Assembly: GCA_900758475.1 (NCBI GenBank)
Contig: CAAERQ010000005.1
Location: 8,539-72,538 of the forward strand
Length of the DNA stretch: 64,000 nucleotides
DNA from: an uncultured Collinsella sp.
GTDB taxonomy: Bacteria > Actinomycetota > Coriobacteriia > Coriobacteriales > Coriobacteriaceae
Direction of reading: 5' to 3'
Under the pieces are notes generated by a model. It made no database searches. It was given only the letters and a program-made list of their open reading frames with translations, and was not told where the DNA came from. Below are positions 53,610 through 61,717 of this stretch, piece by piece; position 1 is the first letter of the stretch, and each line of letters starts with the position of its first letter. Position numbers and translations under genes: made by a program.

Positions 53610-54863
53610 ATGGCGCAGGAACACGATCTGTTTGATGACATTATCGAGATCAGCAAGGGTTTCGACTTTCTTAAAAACCCGCTTGGCGGCGTGACCGATG
53701 CACTCGATCCGTCGGCGCCGCAGTGGAATCCTGCCGACTACAAGGAGCGCCCACGCGGCAACACCATTCCGTGTCTGACCTGCAAAAACGAAAAGAGTGG
53801 CTGCACCGCGTGCATGGACGTGTGCCCGGTCAACGCTATCGAGGTCGAGGAAGACGCCATTGAGATCCTCGACTCCTGTCGCAAGTGCGGCCTGTGCGCC
53901 GCTGCCTGTCCGACCGAGGCGATCATCTCGCCGCGCCTGGCGCCCAAAAACCTGTATGACGACATTGTCTCGGCGGCAACGAGCCACGAGACCGCCTACG
54001 TCACCTGCACGCGCGCCCTCAAGCGCATGCCGCGCGAGAACGAGGTCGTCGTCGCCTGCGTGGGCGATATTACGGCCGAGACCTGGTTCTCGGTGCTGGC
54101 CGACTATCCCAACGTGAGCGTCTACCTGCCGTTGGGCGTGTGCGATAAGTGCCGCAACACCGGTGGCGAGGATATTCTGGGCGAGGCCATTGCCACTGCC
54201 GAGGAGTGGGCCGGTACGGGCATGGGCCTAGAGGTCGACCCCAAGAGCCTCAAATGCCACAAGCGCCGCGAGTACGAGCGTAAGGAGTACATGGAAAAGA
54301 TTGCCCGCACCACGGGTCTAACCGTGACTAAGCTCAACCCGGCGACGGCGGCACTGGCCTCGGTGACGCAAAAGCTCAAGGCCCATCGCCATCAGATTAC
54401 CCAGCTGGAGCGCACGCTCAACACCATGTGCGGCACCACGACGACCAAGCGTCGCCGTTCGCTCACGCACGGTCGCCAGCTGGTGCTCTCAACGTTGCAA
54501 AACCACCCCGAGCTTGCACAGAACATGCAGGTGAGCACGCCGGAATGCGATTTTGACAAGTGCACGTCGTGCGGCGAGTGCGTCAACGTGTGCCCCACGT
54601 TTGCCTGCGATTTGGTGGGAAGCGGCCGCTTTGCGTTGGAGTCGACGTATTGCTTGGGCTGCGGTGCCTGCGTCAAGGTGTGCCCCGAGCATGCACTCAA
54701 GTTGGTTGAGCATGACGCGTCCAATCTGGTGGTCGTCGATCCCGAGGCCGAGGAAAAGGCCGCCCAGAAGGCCAAGGCTCACGAAGAAGCTGAGAAGGTC
54801 AAGGCCGAGGCAAAGGCCAAGCTTGACAAGATGCTCGACCAGGTGGAAAAGCTCGCGGACTAG
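53610..54863 (+). CDS. Four-cluster ferredoxin-like protein
   Basis: This 417-residue protein has two N-terminal 4Fe-4S motifs (CTACMDVCP and CRKCGLCAAACP, about residues 65-110) and two C-terminal ones (CTSCGECVNVCP and CLGCGACVKVCP, about 310-360). A long middle region between them contains CDKC, and a Lys/Glu-rich coiled coil ends the protein (about 370-417). I do not recognise the middle domain. It lies downstream of the dehydrogenases but has its own start region (ATG at 53610 after AGGGAGGGG). Electron transfer is certain in kind; the partners are unknown. Confidence 0.85.
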   Translation: MAQEHDLFDDIIEISKGFDFLKNPLGGVTDALDPSAPQWNPADYKERPRGNTIPCLTCKNEKSGCTACMDVCPVNAIEVEEDAIEILDSCRKCGLCAAACPTEAIISPRLAPKNLYDDIVSAATSHETAYVTCTRALKRMPRENEVVVACVGDITAETWFSVLADYPNVSVYLPLGVCDKCRNTGGEDILGEAIATAEEWAGTGMGLEVDPKSLKCHKRREYERKEYMEKIARTTGLTVTKLNPATAALASVTQKLKAHRHQITQLERTLNTMCGTTTTKRRRSLTHGRQLVLSTLQNHPELAQNMQVSTPECDFDKCTSCGECVNVCPTFACDLVGSGRFALESTYCLGCGACVKVCPEHALKLVEHDASNLVVVDPEAEEKAAQKAKAHEEAEKVKAEAKAKLDKMLDQVEKLAD

Positions 54864-54889
54864 TCAGCGAGCTCTATCTCTGCTTCATT

Positions 54890-54935
54890 TGCGCCGCCGC
54901 GGTGTCCGGATTCGCCCGGATGCTGCGGCGGCGCT
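54890..54935 (+). terminator. Terminator-like hairpin before ychF
   Basis: GCGCCGCCGC and GCGGCGGCGC with an inner GTCCGG/CCGGAT stem. It is followed by TATACTTATAC, which may serve as the ychF -10 region instead of a T-run. Confidence 0.6.
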
Positions 54936-54977
54936 ATACTTATACGGTTTGAAGTACCTGTACCAAAAGGAGCTGTC

Positions 54978-56054
54978 GTGTCCCTTTCCATCGGTATCGT
55001 GGGCCTGCCCAACGTGGGCAAGTCGACGCTGTTCACCGCGCTTACCAAAAAGACCGGCCTTGCCGCCAACTACCCGTTTGCCACGATCGACCCCAACGTG
55101 GGTATCGTCGATGTGCCCGATAGCCGCCTGCAAAAGCTCGCCGACATCGTTAACCCCGGCCGCATTGTGCCGGCGACGGTCGAGTTTGTCGACATCGCTG
55201 GCCTGGTGAAGGGTGCCAACGAGGGCGAGGGCCTGGGCAACCAGTTCTTGGCAAACATCCGCGAGACCGACGCCATCTGCGAGGTCGTGCGCTACTTTAA
55301 GGACCCCAACGTCATGCGTGAGGTGGGCCGCACGGGCGAGTTCGTCGATCCCGCCGGCGATGCCGACACCATCATGACCGAGCTCATCCTGGCCGACATG
55401 GGCACGCTCGAGAAGCAGCTGCCCAAGCTCGAGAAGGAGGCCAAGCGCGACAAGGAGCTCATGCCCAAGTTTGAGGTCGCCAAGCGCCTGCTTGCCTGGC
55501 TCAACGAGGGCAAGCGCGCCGCGTCCATGGAGATGACCGACGAGGAGCGCGCCGCTGCCAAGGGCTTGTTCCTGCTCACCATGAAGCCCATCCTGTATGT
55601 GGCCAACGTAGACGAGGACATGCTCAACGAGGACCTGACGCCCATTGATGGCGTCAAGCCGCTGCCCATCTGCGCCAAGATTGAGGCCGAGCTTTCCGAG
55701 CTCGATCCCGAGGACGCCGCCGACTACCTGGAGAGCCTGGGCCTGGAGCAGCCCGGTCTGGACGTGCTCGCGCAGGCGGCCTATAAGCTGCTCGGTCTGC
55801 AGTCGTTCTTTACGGCTGGCGAGATGGAGGTCAAGGCCTGGACGGTTCGTCAGGGCGCGACCGCCCCGCAGGCCGCCGGCGTCATCCACACCGATTTTGA
55901 ACGCGGCTTTATTAAGGCCGAGGTTATTGGCTACGACGACTACATCGAGCTCGGTGGCGAGCAGGGCGCCAAGGCTGCCGGCAAGCTGCGCATCGAGGGC
56001 AAAGACTATGTCATGGCCGATGGCGACATCGTGCACTTCCGCTTTAACGTGTAA
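54978..56054 (+). CDS. ychF: Redox-regulated ATPase YchF
   Basis: This 358-residue Obg-related P-loop protein hydrolyses ATP rather than GTP and binds ribosomes. The G1 loop GLPNVGKST (about 9-17), DIAGLVKGANEGEGLGN (G3 with the usual hydrophobic residue after the aspartate), and a C-terminal TGS domain (about 275-358) are intact. The length is standard. The GTG start at 54978 follows AAGGAGC with good spacing. It is followed 11 bases later by a small membrane protein gene, so both may be one transcript. Confidence 0.96.
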   Translation: MSLSIGIVGLPNVGKSTLFTALTKKTGLAANYPFATIDPNVGIVDVPDSRLQKLADIVNPGRIVPATVEFVDIAGLVKGANEGEGLGNQFLANIRETDAICEVVRYFKDPNVMREVGRTGEFVDPAGDADTIMTELILADMGTLEKQLPKLEKEAKRDKELMPKFEVAKRLLAWLNEGKRAASMEMTDEERAAAKGLFLLTMKPILYVANVDEDMLNEDLTPIDGVKPLPICAKIEAELSELDPEDAADYLESLGLEQPGLDVLAQAAYKLLGLQSFFTAGEMEVKAWTVRQGATAPQAAGVIHTDFERGFIKAEVIGYDDYIELGGEQGAKAAGKLRIEGKDYVMADGDIVHFRFNV

Positions 56055-56065
56055 GGACGACGCAT

Positions 56066-56449
56066 ATGTTTAAATATGGCAAAAAAGCTGGCTACATGGG
56101 TATTGCGCTGCTCGTACTTGCGGTGATTCCGCTGGTGGTCGCAGCGTGTGTTATCCCCAACATTGGTCCCGAGGTGGCAACGAAGTTTAATGCCGCCGGC
56201 GAGGCGACGCGCTGGGGCAAGAGCTACGAGCTGCTGGCGTTGCCGGTGCTCAATCTGCTGCTGAGCGTGGCGACGTACTTTACGGCGGGACGCCAGGCAA
56301 AGAACAATGATGACTCCGCCGCCATGGCGCGCATCGTGTGCGAGCGCTACCTGCGCAACGGTTGCATCACGGGTGTGTTCCTCAATGTGATCAACGTCTA
56401 CTTTATGTATTCGGCGATTACCGGTATGGGCTTTGGCTTTGGTTTCTAG
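56066..56449 (+). CDS. DUF1648-type small membrane protein
   Basis: This 127-residue protein has three predicted TM helices (about 10-30, 58-75, 100-120). The motif NIGPEVATKFNAAGEATRWGK between helix 1 and 2 resembles the DUF1648 segment found in SdpI-like immunity proteins (P-x-H/F-N-x2-G). No SdpC-like toxin gene is nearby, so an immunity role is not supported here. ATG at 56066 follows AAGGACG. It is co-directional with ychF and the last gene before a convergent orphan. Confidence 0.75.
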   Translation: MFKYGKKAGYMGIALLVLAVIPLVVAACVIPNIGPEVATKFNAAGEATRWGKSYELLALPVLNLLLSVATYFTAGRQAKNNDDSAAMARIVCERYLRNGCITGVFLNVINVYFMYSAITGMGFGFGF

Positions 56450-56458
56450 CTTGTCCTT

Positions 56459-56848
56459 TTAGGCAACGAGCCTGCACGCATATTCAATGGCTGCTGCGAG
56501 GCCGCCGCTTGATCGTGGTTTAAAGACCATGTCGGCGGCGGCCTCGTTTTCGTATCCGGCACCGCGAAGGGCGAGCGCGATACCGGCTTCCAAGAGAAGA
56601 GGCAGACCGCGCTGGCTGGTTGCGATTACGGTAGCCTGATTGAGCGAGCAGCTGTGCGCTTGGCATTGGATGGCAAGTTCACCTTGCGCCGGGCAAGGGA
56701 CCAGAACAGCGGCGACGCGACTTGATAGCAATGCAAATGCCGTGCGCTCATCGGGCGAAAGGGCTTCTGCTTCAACGACGACGAGCTTGGGCGGCGCGCT
56801 GTTTGTGCGAGGCGTGGCTCGGTACATGCGGACCGAAGAACCCGACAT
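56459..56848 (-). CDS. Orphan protein divergent from an XRE regulator
   Basis: I do not recognise this 129-residue protein. It has a Rossmann-like alternation (PPKLVVVEAEALSPDERTAFALLSSRVAAVLVPC) and a helical C-terminus (GLAAAIEYACRLVA), and could be an effector-binding or nucleotide-binding domain. There is no signal peptide. ATG at 56848 follows CAGGAG. It shares a perfect 22 bp palindrome with the divergent XRE gene, so it is likely a target of that regulator. Confidence 0.7.
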   Translation of the reverse strand: MSGSSVRMYRATPRTNSAPPKLVVVEAEALSPDERTAFALLSSRVAAVLVPCPAQGELAIQCQAHSCSLNQATVIATSQRGLPLLLEAGIALALRGAGYENEAAADMVFKPRSSGGLAAAIEYACRLVA

Positions 56849-56872
56849 AGAAAACTCCTGTGTATTCGGCAA

Positions 56873-56894
56873 AACGTAAACTATAGTTTACGTT
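56873..56894. promoter_or_regulatory. Perfect 22 bp palindromic operator
   Basis: AACGTAAACTA followed directly by its exact complement TAGTTTACGTT. It is centred between the divergent orphan gene and the XRE gene, 25 and 31 bases from their starts. Its AT-rich core could include the -10 of either promoter. Confidence 0.75.
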
Positions 56895-56924
56895 TATGTT
56901 CGGCTCCATTTCAAACTCGGCTGC

Positions 56925-57143
56925 ATGGACGAACGTGCGAAACAGATTCTTGGTAGGCGGGTCGAAGAGGCACGCAGAGACCTTGGTATCTCCAAGGTTG
57001 ATTTTTGTGTGGCGACAGGAATCAGCCGACCCTACCTCGACCGAATCGAAGATGGGACGGCAAATTTCACGCTCAAGGTTCTATTTAAGATCGCACCCGC
57101 ACTCGGTATGACGGTGTCAGAGCTTCTTGAGGGTATCGAGTAG
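56925..57143 (+). CDS. XRE-family DNA-binding protein
   Basis: This 72-residue regulator is essentially a single helix-turn-helix domain (RVEEARRDLGISKVDFCVATGISRPYLDRIEDGTANFTLKVLFKIAPALGMTVSELLEG), the HTH_3 fold with both helices clear. It probably binds the palindrome at 56873 and represses both divergent genes. No good ribosome-binding site precedes ATG at 56925, so translation may be leaderless or weak. This compact regulator with a divergent orphan resembles a small autoregulated switch. Confidence 0.85.
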   Translation: MDERAKQILGRRVEEARRDLGISKVDFCVATGISRPYLDRIEDGTANFTLKVLFKIAPALGMTVSELLEGIE

Positions 57144-57460
57144 CCTTTTTTGCTAGATTTGCCGCTTGTTGAACGGGTCCCCCCGACGGCGGCGTGCAAA
57201 AACGCGAGTATTCAGCATCCCTCAATAATTTGACGGCAGCCGGGGCCACAAATACGACGCGTAATGTTTTGGACTATCCACAAAATTCAATAATATGAGG
57301 AATAACAAGCGCGCGGAACGAGTCTTTCGAGTCGAAAGGCAATTTACAGCCAGCGGTTTTAACGTTCCCGGAAGGGGCGGATGCTGAAAACTCCGCTTTT
57401 TGCACGTTCCGAGGGGTACCACGTGCCCTACAAGGCCCAAAGAGGCGGATTTTGTTTTAG
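57144..57460. other. Intergenic stretch without supported gene
   Basis: 317 bases between the XRE gene and the convergent asparaginase gene. ORFs are short and without start signals. Runs such as GAGGGGTACCACGTG show no clear terminator or repeat. Confidence 0.5.
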
Positions 57461-58474
57461 CTACGCCATCGGGATACGGTCGTGGTTGACTTGGCTGTAA
57501 AACAGGCGCTGAATCTCTGCCGCATCACGTGACTGGCCGAGCGCCCACATGGTCTTGGCCACGAGCGTCTCGGTGGTCATGTCGTCGCCGCGCAGAATGC
57601 CCGGATGATCGGCGTAGGCACGGCCGACCTCATAAACACCCAGGTCAAGGCCCTCCTCGGGGACCTGCGTGGTCATAACGACGGTGCGACCCGAACCGAC
57701 CCAGCGAAAAATTGCCTCCTGGAATGACTCGCCGGACTCACCAAACTCGGGAATACCGCCAATGCCAAAGGTCTCAAGAATTACAGCATCGTAGCTATCG
57801 GCAAGGGCGTCCAGGATACCCGGGTTCACGCCGGGCGTGAGCTTAAGGACAAACACGCGCGGGTCGATGCTGTCGTAGAAACGCACCGGGTTTTCGCCCT
57901 GATGCGTGCCGTGAAGCCCGTTGCGCACAATGCGGTCGTTGCGGATGTAGGCAATGGGCGGATAGTTGACACTAATGAACGCGTTAAAGCTCATGGTGCG
58001 CTGCTTGCGGGCGCGCGTGCCGGCAATGGCGACGCCGCCAAACACGATCGAGACGTCGTGTGAATGCTCGTCGAGCGCATAGAGCAGGCTCTGGTACAGG
58101 TTGAGCTTGGCATCGGTAAAGGGGTTACCCATGGGCTTTTGCGAGCCGGTGAGTACGATGGGCTTGGGACTGTCCTGAATCAGATAGGAAAGCGCTGCCG
58201 CGGTGTAGCTCATGGTGTCGGTGCCGTGCAGGACCACAAAGCCGTCGTGATCGGCATAGCCTTCGACGATGACATCGCGGATGCGCATCCAGTCGCTCGG
58301 GCGCATATTGGTGCTGTCGATGTTCATGGGCTGCACGACGTCGAGCTCGCAGAGGCCCGAGATCTCGGGGACGCTCTGGGCGAGTTCCTCACCGGTCAGG
58401 GCGGGGGAGAGGCCGTTACCGTCCTCGGTCGATGCGATGGTGCCGCCCGTGGCGATGAGAAGGATGCGCTTCAT
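57461..58474 (-). CDS. L-asparaginase, type I
   Basis: This 337-residue cytoplasmic enzyme hydrolyses asparagine to aspartate and ammonia. The first catalytic threonine is T12 in TGGTIAS, and the second pair is T85-D86 in LHGTDTM, both typical. There is no signal peptide, so it is the low-affinity cytoplasmic type. ATG at 58474 is preceded by TAGGAA on the coding strand; the frame extends 72 bases further without a site. It is a single gene, divergent from guaA. Confidence 0.93.
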   Translation of the reverse strand: MKRILLIATGGTIASTEDGNGLSPALTGEELAQSVPEISGLCELDVVQPMNIDSTNMRPSDWMRIRDVIVEGYADHDGFVVLHGTDTMSYTAAALSYLIQDSPKPIVLTGSQKPMGNPFTDAKLNLYQSLLYALDEHSHDVSIVFGGVAIAGTRARKQRTMSFNAFISVNYPPIAYIRNDRIVRNGLHGTHQGENPVRFYDSIDPRVFVLKLTPGVNPGILDALADSYDAVILETFGIGGIPEFGESGESFQEAIFRWVGSGRTVVMTTQVPEEGLDLGVYEVGRAYADHPGILRGDDMTTETLVAKTMWALGQSRDAAEIQRLFYSQVNHDRIPMA

Positions 58475-58742
58475 GCTGGTATTCCTATCGTATTTGCCGC
58501 CACAGAGGCGGAGTCGTTCGGCAGTATTGTGGCACAGGGCGTCCAATGTTCAAACGTATTACATCATCTGTAACGTTTGGTAACACTTCAATTGCCGTCA
58601 AATAGGGGCCCTGGTCGTGCGTTTGCCGTGCACTGATGGCTGCGAGGGACGAGAAACCCCATATAACGTGTACACTATGAAAGCAATTTTCGTTTATTCG
58701 CGCGGGTGGGCACCGGCTCCCCGCCAACAAGAGGGGGAAACC

Positions 58743-60341
58743 ATGGATCAAAAGGCTTCCGCAAAGGTCCTCGTACTCGACTTTGGTGCGCAGTACGGTC
58801 AGCTCATTGCCCGTCGCGTCCGCGACCTCAACGTGTATTCCGAGATTGTTCCCTGCGATATCTCGGCCGATGAGATTCGCGAGATGAACGCCTCTGCGCT
58901 CATCCTTTCCGGCGGCCCGGCTTCTGTGTATGCCGAGGACGCTCCGTCCATCGATCCTGCCATCTTTGACTTGGGCCTTCCTGTCCTGGGCTTTTGCTAC
59001 GGCCATCAGATCACGGCCGTGACGCTCGGCGGCAAGGTCGGCCATTCCGAGGTGGGCGAGTACGGCCGCGCTACCATTACGCGCACGGCAGGCGCCAAGC
59101 TCTTTAACTCCACGCCCATGGAGCAGACCGTGTGGATGAGCCATCGCGACGCCGTGTCCGAGGTGCCCGAGGGCTTTACCGTTACCGCCAGCACCGACGT
59201 GTGCCCGGTTGCCGCCATGGAGTGCGTCGAGCGCAAGATCTTCACCACGCAGTTCCACCCCGAGGTCAAGCATTCCGAGTACGGTCAGCAGCTGCTGAGC
59301 AACTTCCTGTTTGAGATCTGTGGCCTGGAGCCCAACTGGAGCATGGACAACCTGGTCGAGACCATGACGGCCGAGTTCCGCGAGAAGGTCGGCGACGACC
59401 GCGTGATTCTGGCCTTGTCCGGTGGCGTCGACTCCTCCGTCGTGGCAGCTCTTGGCGCCCGCGCCGTGGGCAAGCAGATGACCTGCGTGTTCATCAACCA
59501 CGGCCTGCTGCGCAAGGGCGAGCCCGAGCAGGTGGAGGAGGTCTTCACCAAGCAGTTTGACGTCGACTTTATCCACGTCCATGCCGAGGACCGTTATGCC
59601 GAGCTTCTGGCCGGCGTGACCGAGCCCGAAGAGAAGCGCCGCATCATCGGTACGCAGTTCTGGAAAGAGTTCTTCGCCGTGGCGCAGCAGCTCGAGACCG
59701 ATGGCAAGCCGGTCAAGTACCTGGCTCAGGGCACCATCTACCCCGACATCATCGAGTCCGGCGCTCGCAAGACGGGCGGCAAGACGGCCACCATCAAGAG
59801 CCACCATAACCTGATCCCGTTCCCCGAGGGCGTGCACTTCGACCTTATCGAGCCGCTCGACCACTTCTTTAAGGATGAGGTCCGCGCACTTGGTCTGGCG
59901 CTTGGCCTGCCGGGTCATATCGTGTTCCGCCAGCCTTTCCCGGGCCCGGGTCTTGCTATCCGCATCATCGGTGCGGTCGATAAGGAGAAGCTCGAGATCC
60001 TCAAGAACGCCGACGCTATCGTACGCGAGGAGCTCGACGCCTACAACCAGCGTCTATTTGAGCAGACCGGCGAGCGCAACTCCGAGCACAGCTGCTGGCA
60101 GTATTTCGCGGTTCTGCCCGACATCAAGTCCGTTGGCGTTATGGGCGACGAGCGCACCTATCAGCGCCCGATCATCCTGCGTGCCGTCGAGTCCAGCGAT
60201 GCCATGACCGCCGACTGGGCCAAGCTACCCTACGACGTGCTGGCCCGCATCTCCGGCCGCATCGTGGCCGAGGTTCCCGGTGCAAACCGCGTGTGTTACG
60301 ACATTACGTCCAAGCCGCCCGCGACGATTGAGTGGGAGTAG
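58743..60341 (+). CDS. guaA: GMP synthase (glutamine-hydrolysing)
   Basis: This 532-residue two-domain enzyme converts XMP to GMP. The class I amidotransferase domain has nucleophile C85 in GFCYGHQ and the histidine-glutamate pair in TQFHPEV. The ATP pyrophosphatase domain has the SGGVDSS loop, and the dimerisation domain ends in ATIEWE. ATG at 58743 follows GAGGGGG. The upstream 268 bases show no purine riboswitch; a GCGGG/CCCGC hairpin lies in the leader. The end of this gene (GAGTGGGAGTAG) is the likely integration site of the element that follows. Confidence 0.97.
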   Translation: MDQKASAKVLVLDFGAQYGQLIARRVRDLNVYSEIVPCDISADEIREMNASALILSGGPASVYAEDAPSIDPAIFDLGLPVLGFCYGHQITAVTLGGKVGHSEVGEYGRATITRTAGAKLFNSTPMEQTVWMSHRDAVSEVPEGFTVTASTDVCPVAAMECVERKIFTTQFHPEVKHSEYGQQLLSNFLFEICGLEPNWSMDNLVETMTAEFREKVGDDRVILALSGGVDSSVVAALGARAVGKQMTCVFINHGLLRKGEPEQVEEVFTKQFDVDFIHVHAEDRYAELLAGVTEPEEKRRIIGTQFWKEFFAVAQQLETDGKPVKYLAQGTIYPDIIESGARKTGGKTATIKSHHNLIPFPEGVHFDLIEPLDHFFKDEVRALGLALGLPGHIVFRQPFPGPGLAIRIIGAVDKEKLEILKNADAIVREELDAYNQRLFEQTGERNSEHSCWQYFAVLPDIKSVGVMGDERTYQRPIILRAVESSDAMTADWAKLPYDVLARISGRIVAEVPGANRVCYDITSKPPATIEWE

Positions 60342-60455
60342 GCCGATAGGGTTCTGACCTGCATTTTTGAGTGCCGCGCTGTGCCGCTGAGTTTCGTTTC
60401 GTACGACAGTCATGGCAAAGCCACCGGCGACGGCGGTGAGTAAATACGATAATCT

Positions 60456-60489
60456 AGCCTCCGCTCCCATGTTGGAACGGAGGCTTTTT
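60456..60489 (+). terminator. Intrinsic terminator downstream of guaA
   Basis: AGCCTCCG and CGGAGGCT around a 14-base loop, then TTTTT. It lies 115 bases after guaA, after the first GAGTAAAT repeat. Confidence 0.85.
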
Positions 60490-60497
60490 CTTTGCCT

Positions 60498-60872
60498 ATT
60501 TACTCCCTTTCACCTGCGATTTCGCCATTTACTCCCCGTATTTCAAGACGGCAAAGCACTGGGCGGTATTCGGAGGAATGGGAGTAAGGATTCATCCCAA
60601 ATGAGTAGACGCGCGGTTTTTGTCCCCGAGGACGAAACGAGGCCGTTTCGGGGCCCGTGAAACTCAAATCGAACTCAATAGGCTTTTCGGCGGTCTCCGC
60701 ACGGCGTTTCCCCAGGTCGTTAATGGGGAGTAAAGAATCTCACCGTCTCAAGGAAAACGGGAGTAATCAGGGGAAATGCCGCGGCGTGCTGTCGCGTGCC
60801 GTCATATAAGCCACCGCGTCATTTACTCCCCAGGAGCGCCGAAAATGCCTTGACATGCAATGGGGAGTAAAA
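60498..60872. repeat. Cluster of GGGAGTAA motifs in both orientations
   Basis: GGGAGTAA or its complement TTACTCCC occurs at 60498, 60527, 60579, 60725, 60759, 60821 and 60861. Related forms lie at 60436 (GTGAGTAAA) and in the last codons of guaA (GGGAGTAG). It fits either arm-type integrase binding sites or scars of repeated insertion. No gene is supported between 60342 and 60958. Confidence 0.75.
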
Positions 60873-60958
60873 ACTCAGCAGACGCAGGAGCGGGCGGAGC
60901 TCACCGCCTAGCCTGGCGTCCTGATTCGGTTGCGCTGGTTGCGAAATGCGGGGAGCCG

Positions 60959-61372
60959 CTACAGCGAGGCTTTCCAGCCCTCGTATTCGTCGGCGTCGAT
61001 CTCGCCGTTCTCGAGCTGCGCGCGCTTCTCGGCCCACAGCTCGATCGCCATCGCGGCTTTGGGAGCGTGCGGCGCCTTGGGGTTCAGGGAGAGGCCCGAG
61101 CCGTCGGCTGCGGGAACGATGCCGAAGGAGTCCTCGAGCCGCACGAGCAGCGACATGAGGTCGCCCGCGGTCTCGACGCCGTAATCCTTGAGGGCGTTGA
61201 CGGAAACGCCGAGCGCGGCGGAGATGGACTCGAGCAGCTCGGGCTTGACGGCGCGGATGCCGCTCTCGTAATGGCGCACGGCCCCCTCGGTCAGACCGAC
61301 CGCCTCGGCGAGCTGCGCCTGCGTCATGCCGCGCAACTTGCGGTACCGCCTTATGTTCTCGCCTACGGACAT
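60959..61372 (-). CDS. XRE-family repressor of the integrative element
   Basis: This 137-residue protein has an N-terminal helix-turn-helix (ENIRRYRKLRGMTQAQLAEAVGLTEGAVRHYESGIRAVKPELLESISAALGVSVNAL, about residues 5-60) and a smaller acidic C-terminus ending in ELWAEKRAQLENGEIDADEYEGW, which may dimerise or tether. ATG at 61372 follows AGGAGGGC on the coding strand. It is divergent from the excisionase/integrase operon and very likely controls the operator region at 61413-61494, in the manner of a temperate-phage or ICE repressor (inference). Confidence 0.85.
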   Translation of the reverse strand: MSVGENIRRYRKLRGMTQAQLAEAVGLTEGAVRHYESGIRAVKPELLESISAALGVSVNALKDYGVETAGDLMSLLVRLEDSFGIVPAADGSGLSLNPKAPHAPKAAMAIELWAEKRAQLENGEIDADEYEGWKASL

Positions 61373-61412
61373 GCGCCCTCCTCCTGGAATTACGTACCCG
61401 CACATCTTATCA

Positions 61413-61494
61413 GCGTACGCAAATGTACGCAATTCTATTGACAGTACGGATGCGTACGTTTACTCTCAATCTGTAAACCGTACATATACGTACG
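61413..61494. promoter_or_regulatory. Divergent promoter region with GTACG operators
   Basis: Three dyads of the form (C)GTACG...CGTAC lie at 61413-61430, 61443-61459 and 61478-61494. A consensus promoter TTGACA (61438) with TACTCT (61461), spacing 17, reads toward the integrase. The second dyad sits between its -35 and -10. Binding there would block transcription. Confidence 0.7.
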
Positions 61495-61512
61495 CTGTTG
61501 ATTGGAGGAGCC

Positions 61513-61716
61513 ATGGACGAGAAGGTGGCGAAGACGCCGAGGCCTCACATGCTAGACGCCGACGAGGTCGCGGAGCTGCTGAGGATCAAGAAAGGCAGCG
61601 CCTACGAGGTGATCAGGAGGATAAACGCCGAGCAGGAGGCGCGCGGGCGCGTGGTTATCCGCGGGCGCGTCCGAAGCGACGTCTTCGACGCACTGTACTT
61701 CCCGGAGGTGGACTGA
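61513..61716 (+). CDS. Excisionase-like small DNA-binding protein
   Basis: This 67-residue protein has the winged-helix/AlpA-MerR pattern LDADEVAELLRIKKGSAYEVIRRINAEQEARGRVVIRGRV common to excisionases and to integrase-linked helix-turn-helix proteins. ATG at 61513 follows TGGAGGAG. Its stop codon and the integrase ATG are separated by one base, so both are translated from one transcript under the repressor-controlled promoter. Such proteins bias the integrase toward excision (family knowledge). Confidence 0.8.
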   Translation: MDEKVAKTPRPHMLDADEVAELLRIKKGSAYEVIRRINAEQEARGRVVIRGRVRSDVFDALYFPEVD

Positions 61717-61717
61717 C

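Noticed and set aside
58475..58742. Purine riboswitch before guaA
   Set aside because: The paired loops typical of purine aptamers were not visible; only a short GC hairpin is there.
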